From Rhodococcus qingshengii JCM 15477 (GTDB lineage: Bacteria; Actinomycetota; Actinomycetes; Mycobacteriales; Mycobacteriaceae), in contig NZ_CP096563.1 of the NCBI RefSeq assembly GCF_023221595.1, forward strand, positions 1,470,501 through 1,534,500: DNA of 64,000 nucleotides. The letters run 5' to 3'. A program made the translations under genes and the position numbers. Positions 7,595 to 15,687 of this stretch are shown one piece after another; the first letter of the stretch is position 1, and every line of letters starts with the position of its first letter. The notes beneath the pieces were generated by a model. It saw only the letters and a program-made list of their open reading frames with translations. It was not told where the DNA came from and ran no database searches.

Positions 7595-7630
7595 ACTGAC
7601 CAGCCACGTAATCGTGCGTGGCTAGTCAGT
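7595..7630. terminator. Convergent hairpin terminator
   Basis: A 14-bp inverted repeat (7595-7608 with 7617-7630, one mismatch) with an 8-base loop lies between the 100-aa protein gene (+) and the flavoprotein gene (-). It has no long T run, so efficiency is uncertain. Confidence 0.5.
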
Positions 7631-7646
7631 CGAAAGGCCGGCGATA

Positions 7647-9080
7647 TCAAGCTTTACGCGCGGCGGCATGGGCCCCGGCGACACGGCCGAATGCGAAGGC
7701 GTCGGCAATGTGGAATCCGCCGTCCTTCGCCGCGCTGTAGGTGGAACTGACCGCGCCCGCGGCGTAGAGGCCAGGAATTGGATTGCGGGCAGTATCGAGT
7801 ACGCGGGAATGACCGTCGCGGCGCGGCCCACCGCTACTCCATCCCAGCAGTGGCGACCCGGAGACGGCGTAGAACGGAGCGGTAGCCACCGGGGCCAAAG
7901 TTTCGGGATTGCGGCCGAACGAATGGTCGATGCCGTCCGCGCACGCCTCGTTGTAGCGTCGCACGCTCGTTTCCACGACTGTTGGGTCCAGTCCGAGTTT
8001 CTCGGCGAGTTCGGCGAGCGTGTCCGCCTTGAGGATCCATCCCTTGTCGATCTCGGCTTGATTGTCCGAGCTCCACTCGTACCCTTCGTCGAGAACCCTG
8101 TGGCCGACGGGCAGTGCGTCGCGGCCGGGGCTCAGCTGTCCGGCCAACCTCATCGTCTCGTCGAAGACGACGTTCATCGGTTGCACCGGAAAGTGTTGGT
8201 AGGAACCCTCTCTGAACACATGACCATGCCGCATTTCGGCTGACTCGTCGGTGAAGCGTCTACCTTCCCGGCTGAGGAACACATAGTTGTGCGCGTTCCA
8301 CAGTGCGAGGAAGAATCCAGTCGGATTTTCGAGGTCGCCGGGAATTCCCGTAATGGTCATCATGTTGTTCATGTGCCACAGATCGGCGCCCACGGCCTGT
8401 GCCATGCGGTGACCGTCGCCGGTTGCCGATGGTGAGCCCCAGATCTTCGGATTCTCCAGACGCAAGTAGTCGCGCACCATCGTCGGATTTGCTTCGAATC
8501 CTCCGGTGGCAAGGATGACGCCCCGGCGTGCCTGGATCTGCGAAGTCTTTTCACCCGAACGGATCTCGACTCCGGTCACCGCTCCGGATTCATCCGTCAG
8601 CAGTCCGGTGGCTTCGGTGTCGAATAGTGTTGTGACGCCGCGTTCAGCGAGAGCGGAGACGAGGAACCGGTAGAGAAGTTCATTGCCCATCTTCCCTTCG
8701 ACGGTGTCCATCCCTGCGTAACAAGAACTTCCGTCAAGTTCGGCGAACTCTGCCGCGGAATGGAAATCGCCGGTCATCGCTACAGTTGCACCCAGACTGC
8801 GGATCCAGTCGGACAGTCCGTGAGTGTTCTCGGCCCAGGCATCGATGACGTCCTCGGCAACGGGGAACTCCCCGTTCAACGAACGCAGGAAGGTTCGGGC
8901 GGCAGCGGGGTCCTGGTTGACGAACCATCCACTGCCGGACAGTCGAGTGTTGCCCCCCGCGGAATCAGGTCCGCTCTTTTCCAGAATCACGACCGATGCG
9001 CCGTCGGCGTGCGCTTGGAGCGCTGCGGCCGATCCGGCAGCGCCCGATCCGATGACGAGTACGTCGACAATGTTATCCAT
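7647..9080 (-). CDS. FAD-dependent oxidoreductase, fumarate reductase / 3-ketosteroid 1-dehydrogenase (KstD)-like
   Basis: The 477-aa protein opens with an FAD motif DVLVIGSGAAGSAAALQA and EKSGPDSAGGNTRLSGSG, typical of the fumarate reductase/KstD/tricarballylate dehydrogenase group. It has a mid-protein GVILATGGFEANP segment and a C-terminal IPGLYAAGAVSSTYSAAKDGGFHIADAFAFGRVAG that closes the FAD site. This group dehydrogenates or reduces carbon-carbon bonds next to carbonyls. A KstD-like role fits the steroid-type genes in the window, but the short length (KstD is usually 510-570 aa) also fits other flavoproteins of this family. It is convergent with the 100-aa gene and stands alone on this strand. 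Confidence 0.8.
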   Translation of the reverse strand: MDNIVDVLVIGSGAAGSAAALQAHADGASVVILEKSGPDSAGGNTRLSGSGWFVNQDPAAARTFLRSLNGEFPVAEDVIDAWAENTHGLSDWIRSLGATVAMTGDFHSAAEFAELDGSSCYAGMDTVEGKMGNELLYRFLVSALAERGVTTLFDTEATGLLTDESGAVTGVEIRSGEKTSQIQARRGVILATGGFEANPTMVRDYLRLENPKIWGSPSATGDGHRMAQAVGADLWHMNNMMTITGIPGDLENPTGFFLALWNAHNYVFLSREGRRFTDESAEMRHGHVFREGSYQHFPVQPMNVVFDETMRLAGQLSPGRDALPVGHRVLDEGYEWSSDNQAEIDKGWILKADTLAELAEKLGLDPTVVETSVRRYNEACADGIDHSFGRNPETLAPVATAPFYAVSGSPLLGWSSGGPRRDGHSRVLDTARNPIPGLYAAGAVSSTYSAAKDGGFHIADAFAFGRVAGAHAAARKA

Positions 9081-9413
9081 GTCACAGAAGGTATTGCGGA
9101 ATGGTGGTGCGGCGAACCCACCTTCCCGATGAGCGAGAAAGCCAGTGGTCGACGCCGCAGAGACGTCGCCCCGCAGGCACGTCGGGGGCCAGGCGAGGTA
9201 GCGGTTCAGTGCGTCGGGGGTGGCGCCAAAAGTGCGATATCGCGCTGTGACGTTTTCGAGACCCTAGCGTTATAGATGTGGTTGTGTCGGCGAAACCTGC
9301 CGGTGGCAGAGTTCGTCTGGAACGCAGTGACCGACACGGTTGGTTATCCGACGCACAGTGATTCATCGCTGATTCGAGCGGTGGGGCACGCCGAGTCCAG
9401 ACAAGAGGCTTTC
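9081..9413. other. 333-bp intergenic region between divergent genes
   Basis: The region separates the KstD-like gene (-) from the STAS gene (+). I see no credible gene. A TATAGA-like -10 candidate occurs near 9270, but no confident promoter or palindrome can be assigned by eye. Confidence 0.5.
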
Positions 9414-9815
9414 ATGACTACGATCAACGAACGTTCTTCAGCTGCAAATGTTCTCGATCTCTTTGACAGCGCCGGCCGAGAAGGGCATCGGTACAGTATC
9501 GACGTGGAAAGCTACACCCCTTCGTATGCGGTACTGAGACTTGCCGGAGAATTGGACATGGGTCAGCGGGTGGAATTGGTGCACGCGCTCGACCGACTTC
9601 TCCTGGTCGGAACCGATATTCACGTCGATCTCTCCGGCGTGACCTTCATGTCGTCCGGAGTGGCGAATGCCGTTGTCGATGCTGCGGGGCGTGGCAACAA
9701 CCGCATTCGCTTGTTTGCCCCGACGCGAGCGGTCTCCATGATCTTTCAGGCTCTCGGCGCCTCCGAACTCATTGCGGGCGATGCCACGTCGACTGCTGAT
9801 GCTCTCGGTGCTTGA
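9414..9815 (+). CDS. STAS-domain protein (anti-sigma factor antagonist-like)
   Basis: The 133-aa protein starts at the ATG at 9414 with AGAGG 5 bases upstream; the longer frame from 9276 lacks a ribosome site. A STAS domain spans about residues 30-125: VLRLAGELDMGQRVELVHAL, then the strand IHVDLSGVTFMSSGVANAVV, where anti-anti-sigma factors carry the regulatory Ser. Such proteins bind anti-sigma factors when dephosphorylated and so release stress sigma factors. No anti-sigma factor is encoded nearby. The next gene (degenerate EAL plus DICT) is on the same strand 236 bp later, suggesting a shared signalling context. Confidence 0.8.
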   Translation: MTTINERSSAANVLDLFDSAGREGHRYSIDVESYTPSYAVLRLAGELDMGQRVELVHALDRLLLVGTDIHVDLSGVTFMSSGVANAVVDAAGRGNNRIRLFAPTRAVSMIFQALGASELIAGDATSTADALGA

Positions 9816-10051
9816 GCCGGAAACAACTCCCACGAACGATGTGAAGTGAGCAGTGCTCGATACGCGTTGACTTGGTATCTGGTCTGATCTGCGTGTCGAT
9901 GTGCACTTTGCGGCGCGGGATCAGGTTGTCGTCACCGGGTTGCGCCGAGATTTGCGGTAGTCTCGTTCGGTGTCGAGCAGCCGGCGCTGCCATCGACGCG
10001 TCCGGCCGCATGAACGCTTGGTGGTCCCGACTCGTAGTGAAGAGCCACACC

Positions 10052-11323
10052 ATGGCGTATGACACCAGCAACGGTTCGACATCGTCGAATTCTCCGATCA
10101 CCCAGTTCTCCGATGTGATTGGTCTGGAAGTAAGCATGCAGTTCGCACCGATACGCCGCCTCGACGACCACGCACTTGCAGGCGCCGAGTTGCAATTGCG
10201 TGGGCCTGACAATTCCTCTCTGTGTTCGGCGCATGCCCTCCGTCGCGCCTCGCAATTGATGCAGCAACGCTCGGAATTCGACAGTCACAAACTGGCCATG
10301 TCCCGTACTGCACTCGCATGCACCGTCGCGGATCGCCTGCCGTTGCTGGTGGCAGTCGACTCGGCTTCCCGAGCAGCTCTGAACGCTCCTGGTATCGAAG
10401 GAGCGACGAGAAATCTGCAACGGATCGTCATCACGGTTGACAGCGCATCGGTGCTTACCGATCCCCACAACTCTCTGGCAGTGATCAGAGAAGCCCGCGC
10501 GGGCGGTCGTCTGATTGCACTCGACGGTGTCGGCATCGACAGGCACTCGGCGACACTTCTGTCTTTGGTCGAACCCGACATCATTATCACTTCCGCTGAA
10601 TTGCTTTCCAAGGCAGCATATTTCGAAGTGGGAACGACGGTGCACGCGCTCGGCGCCTACGTCGAGCGATCGAACGCGATTATCCTTGCCGAGGGTGTCG
10701 ACTCGGAATCGTCCCGTCTTGCCGCAATCACCATCGGAGCCACATACGGAACGGGTGAGTTGTATCCCGCAGTCGACGATCCGAGTTCACTGTTGTCCGA
10801 ACCGGTCGTCGCGATGCCCGACAGTCCGGTGTGGAGTGATCCAATCCCCGAGGTGGGCACTCCCTACTCGATCGTGTCTGCTCACAGCCGGATCCGGCGC
10901 GGTACCAAGCGTCTGTTGATCCAACTGAGTAAGTCTCTCGAAGCGCAAGCCGCCACATCGGGTTCCTCGATGCTTGTTCTGGGCACCTTTCAACAAGCCG
11001 AGCATTTCACCGCATCCACAACAGCACGGTGGCGTCACCTCGCCGATACCGTAGGGTTTGCCGGTGTGTACGGTGTCGGACTGTCCGTGATGCTCGACGG
11101 TAAAGTTCAACATGCACCGCTCGACCCGGGTGATGATCTCGTCAACGAGTGGACGGTCGTCACTCTGGGACCACACCATGCGGCGATGCTGTCGGCGCGA
11201 GATCTTCATGACAACGGTCCAGATCTCGAGCGGACCTTCGACTTCGTGCAAACCTACGATCGCACCACCGTCACCCAGGCAGCGCACTCTATTCTTCGTC
11301 GTTACCCCAAGACGAATTCGTGA
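10052..11323 (+). CDS. Degenerate EAL-type plus DICT sensory domain protein
   Basis: This protein is 423 aa from the ATG at 10052. The N-terminal half (about residues 25-245) follows the EAL fold pattern (FAPIRRLDDHALAGAELQLRG in place of the usual substrate loop EALLR; GGRLIALDGVG; LSLVEPDIIITS) but lacks the EAL signature and the metal-binding acidic residues, so it should not hydrolyse cyclic di-GMP. The C-terminal part (about 270-423: RRGTKRLLIQLSKSLEAQA ... SSMLVLGTFQQAEHF ... WRHLADTVGFAGVYGVG) resembles the DICT domain linked to diguanylate cyclases and two-component systems, with a final NEWTVVTLGPHHAAMLSARD. The assignment rests on remembered patterns. It is probably a sensor or second-messenger binding protein acting with the upstream STAS protein. 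Confidence 0.7.
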   Translation: MAYDTSNGSTSSNSPITQFSDVIGLEVSMQFAPIRRLDDHALAGAELQLRGPDNSSLCSAHALRRASQLMQQRSEFDSHKLAMSRTALACTVADRLPLLVAVDSASRAALNAPGIEGATRNLQRIVITVDSASVLTDPHNSLAVIREARAGGRLIALDGVGIDRHSATLLSLVEPDIIITSAELLSKAAYFEVGTTVHALGAYVERSNAIILAEGVDSESSRLAAITIGATYGTGELYPAVDDPSSLLSEPVVAMPDSPVWSDPIPEVGTPYSIVSAHSRIRRGTKRLLIQLSKSLEAQAATSGSSMLVLGTFQQAEHFTASTTARWRHLADTVGFAGVYGVGLSVMLDGKVQHAPLDPGDDLVNEWTVVTLGPHHAAMLSARDLHDNGPDLERTFDFVQTYDRTTVTQAAHSILRRYPKTNS

Positions 11324-11380
11324 ACCCCGTACCGATGTTCTCGACGTTCGCCGCGAGCGCTGCCCGACCGGCGATCGTGG

Positions 11381-11623
11381 CTAAGGAGTGGCCGGGCGCC
11401 GCGCAGCACGTCTCTTTGCTGCAGAGTTGAGTAGATACCTTTCGGCGACCGTGTAGTCCGTGACGGTTGCGCCATCCGGTGCTGTGGTGTGGGTGAGCAG
11501 TTCGAGATAGCGGCGACGGAAGACATGGGCGTCGGATTCTGCGAGTAGGAACTCCGCCGCTGAGACGACCTCTGGTTTCGGAGCAGCGCGTGCATGCCGG
11601 TTTCGGGCGGGCCGAGTGCTCAT
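11381..11623 (-). CDS. Small basic hypothetical protein, 80 aa, downstream of a P450
   Basis: The ATG at 11623 is preceded by AGAGGAAAAC, a good ribosome site. The protein is Arg/Ala-rich at both ends (STRPARNRHARAAPKP; SAAKRRAARRPATP), with a central helical segment containing AEFLLAESDAHVFRRRYLELL. It has no Cys, signal peptide or recognised domain. It lies 72 bp downstream of the cytochrome P450 gene on the same strand and is probably co-transcribed. It is not a ferredoxin, since it has no Cys ligands. Confidence 0.55.
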   Translation of the reverse strand: MSTRPARNRHARAAPKPEVVSAAEFLLAESDAHVFRRRYLELLTHTTAPDGATVTDYTVAERYLLNSAAKRRAARRPATP

Positions 11624-11695
11624 GTTTTCCTCTGGATTTCGAAAGCGTCTGTGCCGGTAGTCATGTGCGAGTTGATCTTGACGTCTGTTCGGTCG

Positions 11696-13066
11696 CTACC
11701 GGTCATGAGAAGTCGTGAGTGGTTTCAGATCGATCGGCTGTCCGTCGGAGGGGAACGGCAAGGACATGTAGTTGAGAGGGGCGGTGTAGCCGGGCGCGAC
11801 CTGCCAATCGAAGCGTGTGAGCAGGTGGTGCATGATCGCTTTGATTTCGACGCCGGCGAAGTGCATGCCGAGGCATTTGTGCACGCCTCCACCGAACGGT
11901 TCCCAGGCATACCGGTGCACCTTGTCTTCACGTCGGTGGTCCGCGAAACGTTCGGGATCGAAATGTTCGGGGTCGGGCCAGTACTGCGGCATGTGGTGAG
12001 TGAAATGTGGCACCACTGACACGTAGGTCCCAGCGGGTACGAAGTGGTCCTGTATCTGGGTGTCACACACCGCTCGGCGAGCCATGACCGGCACGGGAGC
12101 GACGAGTCGGAGGCATTCTTTCATCACCAGGTCCAAGCCGGCGAGTTGGTCGAGTTCGGCATAGCTCGGCGTCGACGTACTCAGTGCGAGTGATTCCGCC
12201 CGACATCTGTTCTGCCACTGAGGATTCTGGCCGAGATATTGCATCATTGTCGAGATGGTGATGGTGGAGGTGTCATGTGCGGCCATCAGCAGGAAGATCA
12301 TGTGATCGATCACCTCGCCGTCGCTGAAGCGCTGTCCGGTGTCTGATTCGATGTGACAGAGAACGGAAAACAGGTCGTCGGTTTCGCGTGAACGGCGCGC
12401 AGGTAGGTAGCGGCGGAAGAAGTTTTCGAGGGTTCGGCGCCCGTCGAGGCCGCGCTTCCATCTGGTGCCGGGAACTCGATAACGGATCACCGAGGTTGCA
12501 GCTTGCACGCAATCGACGAAAGCTTTTTTCACAGAGTCGATTTCGCTTTCAGTGGTCCCTTCCGCGCCGCCCATGAAGATGTCGGTCGCCAGGTTGAGTG
12601 TGAGAGCTTTGAGGGCGGTGTAGGCGCGGAACCCATCGGACGGAGTCCAGGCGTCGAGCGCGGAGGCGATCGCGGGATTCAGCACGTCCACGGTCTTTTC
12701 GAGACGCGATCTCGTGAATGCTTGTTGCATGATGCGTCGTTGTCGTAGGTGCTCTTCGGAGTCGAGAAGCATCAGACCCCCGTGAAAGAAGGGACCGATG
12801 AGCACTGACCACCCGTCGCTGTTGACAAAAGCGCGGTCTTTGTTCTGGAGAACTTCTTGGCATGCGTCGGGCCCGAGGGCTGCGACCCACCGTCTACCGG
12901 CCATCGAGAACCACGAGACTTCGCCATAACGATCCCAGCGTTTTTGCATCAGAGCGAGAGGGTCGCGGATGTATTCGAAAGTTTGCCCTATTCCGGGTAG
13001 TCCCGAGTTGCCTGAGATGGGACGCAACTGCGACCGGATGGGTGGAGCGGCCAGGATTTTCGACAT
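11696..13066 (-). CDS. Cytochrome P450 monooxygenase
   Basis: This 456-aa P450 has the I-helix oxygen-activation motif AAHDTST, the K-helix KECLR (ExxR), and the heme-ligand loop FGGGVHKCLG with the proximal Cys near residue 398. The ATG at 13066 (MSKILAAPP) is chosen because AGG lies 6 bases upstream; the frame extends 8 codons further. The overall pattern (RYGEVSWFSMAGRRWVAALGPDA, LLDSEEHLRQRRIMQQAF) resembles actinobacterial P450s related to the CYP51/eukaryote-like group rather than the typical short bacterial class. No ferredoxin or reductase gene is adjacent. A divergent TetR gene and a palindrome just upstream (13089-13112) indicate ligand-responsive repression. The substrate is unknown. 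Confidence 0.93.
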   Translation of the reverse strand: MSKILAAPPIRSQLRPISGNSGLPGIGQTFEYIRDPLALMQKRWDRYGEVSWFSMAGRRWVAALGPDACQEVLQNKDRAFVNSDGWSVLIGPFFHGGLMLLDSEEHLRQRRIMQQAFTRSRLEKTVDVLNPAIASALDAWTPSDGFRAYTALKALTLNLATDIFMGGAEGTTESEIDSVKKAFVDCVQAATSVIRYRVPGTRWKRGLDGRRTLENFFRRYLPARRSRETDDLFSVLCHIESDTGQRFSDGEVIDHMIFLLMAAHDTSTITISTMMQYLGQNPQWQNRCRAESLALSTSTPSYAELDQLAGLDLVMKECLRLVAPVPVMARRAVCDTQIQDHFVPAGTYVSVVPHFTHHMPQYWPDPEHFDPERFADHRREDKVHRYAWEPFGGGVHKCLGMHFAGVEIKAIMHHLLTRFDWQVAPGYTAPLNYMSLPFPSDGQPIDLKPLTTSHDR

Positions 13067-13088
13067 CACGTACCTGCCTTCCGTTTGC

Positions 13089-13112
13089 ATCTGACAGTGG
13101 CGCCTGTCAGAT
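13089..13112. promoter_or_regulatory. Palindromic operator between P450 and TetR genes
   Basis: ATCTGACAG-TGGCGC-CTGTCAGAT is a perfect 9-bp inverted repeat, 23 bp upstream of the P450 start and 45 bp from the TetR start. It is the likely binding site of the divergent TetR regulator for both genes. Confidence 0.75.
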
Positions 13113-13157
13113 GGGGGTAGTCTGCGTCACAGTCGCGTCGTCTGTCAAGATCGACTC

Positions 13158-13778
13158 ATGGCTTCTCCCACGCCCCGTCGATATGCCGGTCTGAGTGGTG
13201 AGCAGCGGGCCGCGCTTCGGCGTGAAAGCTTGCTTGCAGCAGGACTGGACGTGTTTGCGGCCGCGGGCAGGCAGGGTGCCACCATGACCGCCATCTGTGC
13301 GCATGCCAAGCTGACAGAGCGATATTTCTACGAGAGTTTCACCAGCAGGGACGAACTCCTCCAGCAGGTTTTCGACGGAATCGTCGACGAGGTGCGCGTG
13401 GCCGGAATGGCTGCACTCCGAACGACCGAGGGGACACGGGAGGAGCGCGTGCGGAGCGCCATTGCTTCGTTCGTCAACATCCTGACGGACGATCCTCGAA
13501 AAGGGCGTGTCGCGATGGTCGAGTCGGTGGCTTACGAGCCGCTGCGCACTCACCGGCGGGGGGCGCTGCGTGGGTTCGCGCAGATGGTGGCCGACGAGGC
13601 TGCGCTCTTGTACGGCGATCGAGCTTGGCCTCCCCATCAGGGTGAGATCAACGGATTACTGTTCGTGGGCGGCCTGGCCGAATTGGTGACGGCCTGGCTC
13701 AACGGCGAAATCGACATCACGCCCGCTGAGATCGTGGATGCCGCAACCTTCCAATTCACATCCACAGCGCACCGATGA
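13158..13778 (+). CDS. TetR-family transcriptional regulator
   Basis: The 206-aa protein has an N-terminal TetR helix-turn-helix: RRESLLAAGLDVFAAAGRQGATMTAICAHAKLTERYFYESF (about residues 16-56). The C-terminal helical ligand domain is unclassified. It is transcribed divergently from the cytochrome P450 gene with a perfect inverted repeat between them, so it most likely represses the P450 and itself until a P450 substrate or related hydrophobic ligand binds. Confidence 0.9.
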   Translation: MASPTPRRYAGLSGEQRAALRRESLLAAGLDVFAAAGRQGATMTAICAHAKLTERYFYESFTSRDELLQQVFDGIVDEVRVAGMAALRTTEGTREERVRSAIASFVNILTDDPRKGRVAMVESVAYEPLRTHRRGALRGFAQMVADEAALLYGDRAWPPHQGEINGLLFVGGLAELVTAWLNGEIDITPAEIVDAATFQFTSTAHR

Positions 13779-13809
13779 AACGCGGGGCCGGCGATGCGGA
13801 CTGCCAACT

Positions 13810-14433
13810 CTAGTGGGCGGCATGTGTCGTGATTCGAGGCAGTTTCGGGTCTGAATTGTCGATGACACTGTCCGCGCGGGTCCAGGGCTCTGCAGCCGCG
13901 AAGTACAGACGTTGGCCGCCGACATAACGGTTCATCGACGGGTGTTCCGGATCCGCCTTCGTTCCGTCGCGAAGGTTCATTCGCTCGGCGGTGATCTCGA
14001 AGGGCACGTCGAGAAAGATCGAATAGTCCCATCGGGAAGCAAATTCGTCCCGATGCAGAAAGAGTCCCTCGACGAGGACCACGGCTCCGTCGGCTGCATG
14101 CAAGTACGCGTCGCTGTCCCGTCGTGGTCGGTACTCGCGGTTACCTCCCGGTCTCAGAGGGGCGAGAACATGACGCTCGAGGGCGTCGTAGTCGTAGCTG
14201 TCGAGCCAGAAGCCTTCCGGTGACAGCCGACCTCTGCGATGGCGAATCTCCGGCGGATTGAGGAAGTCGTCGACGTGAATCACAATGGCGGGGCGTTCAT
14301 TCAGCTGTGCTGCAAGACTTTTCGTGAATGTCGTCTTGCCGCTCCCGTCGACGCCGTCGATCGCGACGACGGGAGAGCCGCGCAGCGCGTTTATTTCGGC
14401 GGCCAAGGTCTCGAAGACCGTCTTGGTGCTCAT
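13810..14433 (-). CDS. P-loop kinase, uridine kinase-like
   Basis: The 207-aa protein has Walker A GVDGSGKTTF near residues 27-36, a DD segment HVDDFLNPP that binds the nucleoside or metal, and a YDYDALERHVLAPL region typical of uridine kinase/phosphoribulokinase relatives. It ends with VIDNSDPKLPRI. It probably phosphorylates a nucleoside or small hydroxylated substrate with ATP. Its ATG overlaps the stop of the upstream nucleotidyltransferase gene (ATGA at 14433-14430), so the two are translationally coupled. Confidence 0.8.
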   Translation of the reverse strand: MSTKTVFETLAAEINALRGSPVVAIDGVDGSGKTTFTKSLAAQLNERPAIVIHVDDFLNPPEIRHRRGRLSPEGFWLDSYDYDALERHVLAPLRPGGNREYRPRRDSDAYLHAADGAVVLVEGLFLHRDEFASRWDYSIFLDVPFEITAERMNLRDGTKADPEHPSMNRYVGGQRLYFAAAEPWTRADSVIDNSDPKLPRITTHAAH

Positions 14434-14882
14434 CGAGCAGTTCTTCCCGCGCTCGTAGCGACGCGAAGAGGCCCGGTGTCGTACAGGATTCGGTGGCCGT
14501 CTTCGAGGACGCGTCGAGTGCCCGCGTCGAGCGGAAGGTCGGCCCAGCTCTCGCTCGCGAAATTCAGTTCGACGAGAAGACCGGACCGTAGGCGGAAGCG
14601 TCGTTCTCGGACTGGCCCCCAGTTGGCGGCTCTGATGAATCGCGCGTCGGGGCGGAGCCGGTCGAACCAGTCTTCATTTGCGAGCGCGTTCGCGTCGTCG
14701 GCCAGGATCATCAGATCAAGATCACTCGCCATACGCTCCGCGCCGCGCGCGTAGGACCCGACCAGCGCTACAGCTTTGACGTCATCGTGCTCAGCGGCCC
14801 ATCGTTCGACGTCGACGAGCAGCGCGTTCACCGCACGTCTTCGTCCCTTCAACCTTGCTGACATACCGGCATCATTCCCCAT
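14430..14882 (-). CDS. Nucleotidyltransferase-domain protein (MNT-like)
   Basis: The protein is 150 aa from the ATG at 14882, which follows GAAGGG at 5 bases. The pol-beta-type nucleotidyltransferase core is visible as VALVGSYARGAERMASDLDLMIL (GS-x-G and DxD), with a third acidic residue likely in LLVELNF. These minimal proteins transfer nucleotides to proteins or small molecules. Some act as antitoxins for HEPN toxins, but no HEPN gene is present here. Coupling to the downstream uridine-kinase-like gene is by a 4-bp overlap. The substrate is unknown. Confidence 0.8.
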   Translation of the reverse strand: MGNDAGMSARLKGRRRAVNALLVDVERWAAEHDDVKAVALVGSYARGAERMASDLDLMILADDANALANEDWFDRLRPDARFIRAANWGPVRERRFRLRSGLLVELNFASESWADLPLDAGTRRVLEDGHRILYDTGPLRVATSAGRTAR

Positions 14883-14983
14883 CGCCACCCTTCTCCGTAG
14901 CTTCGCCGGGGCCTCTATCCTGGAACTGTCAGTGACAAACCAGGCGGAGGGATGCGTATGTCCAAAATGAGAGAACTCAGCCG

Positions 14984-15469
14984 ATGAAAGCAATCATCGT
15001 GTGTACCTCTGTCTCCCATGGCAATACGAAGCTGATCGCCGATGTCATCGGAGAAGTTCTCGATGCTCGCGTGGTCGAGCCCGGTGACATCGACGCCGCG
15101 CAGCTCGCCGACTACGACCTGGTGGGGTTCGGCTCCGGCATCTACCTACGCTCGTACCACGCAGATTTACGCTCGTTCGTCGAGGCACTCCCCGAAGAAC
15201 GGCGATCCAAGGCTTTTGTCTTCGCCACCAGTGGATTTCCTGACAAGGGGATTCATCGCTTCTCGCGTCCACTGGTTCAGTTGCTCGAACAGAAGGGCTT
15301 CGATGTGGTCGCAGCCTTCTCGTCCCGTGCGTGGGATACCTATCTCCCGTTCAAGCCTTTCGGCGGTATCCGGAAGGGGCGGCCGAACGCCGACGACTTG
15401 GAATCGGCGCGCATGTTCGCCGAAATGCTACGCGGAAGCGTTCAGGACAGCTTGCCCGGCACCGGGTAG
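14984..15469 (+). CDS. Flavodoxin-family protein
   Basis: The 161-aa protein has the FMN phosphate loop TSVSHGNTKLIAD at residues 8-20 and a later GFGSGIYLRSYHADLRSFVEALP ring-binding region, typical of the flavodoxin/MioC group. It probably carries electrons for a reductase or oxygenase. Its 3' end overlaps by 28 bp the end of the convergent zinc-ribbon-like gene. It is divergent from the nucleotidyltransferase gene with about 100 bp between starts. Confidence 0.85.
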   Translation: MKAIIVCTSVSHGNTKLIADVIGEVLDARVVEPGDIDAAQLADYDLVGFGSGIYLRSYHADLRSFVEALPEERRSKAFVFATSGFPDKGIHRFSRPLVQLLEQKGFDVVAAFSSRAWDTYLPFKPFGGIRKGRPNADDLESARMFAEMLRGSVQDSLPGTG

Positions 15470-15687
15470 CTGCGCAGGCTCATCTCCAGCTCACCGGCGT
15501 CGGCAAGGTCGTTGATCGTCTGGCGCAGAGCGCCACACGTCCGCTGAGCGTTGGCACGGCTGTTCGCGCGACCCAACTCCGGGCACACTTCCTGCGACTC
15601 TTCGAGCCATTGGACGCTGGTGTGCGCTTCGCTGTACTTCTCGACGAGGACACGGTTTCCGCAGTTGCGGCAACTGACCTGACGCAT
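15442..15687 (-). CDS. Small Cys-containing (zinc-ribbon-like) protein, 81 aa
   Basis: The protein starts RQVSCRNCGNRVLVEKYS, a CxxC pair typical of a zinc knuckle, with further Cys in EVCPEL and QRTCGAL that may complete a metal site. Its ATG overlaps the stop codon of the upstream KSI-like gene (TGATG), so translation is coupled. The last 28 bp overlap the convergent flavodoxin gene. Pairing with a ketosteroid-isomerase-like protein suggests a role in the same pathway, but no function is known to me. Confidence 0.65.
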   Translation of the reverse strand: MRQVSCRNCGNRVLVEKYSEAHTSVQWLEESQEVCPELGRANSRANAQRTCGALRQTINDLADAGELEMSLRSYPVPGKLS

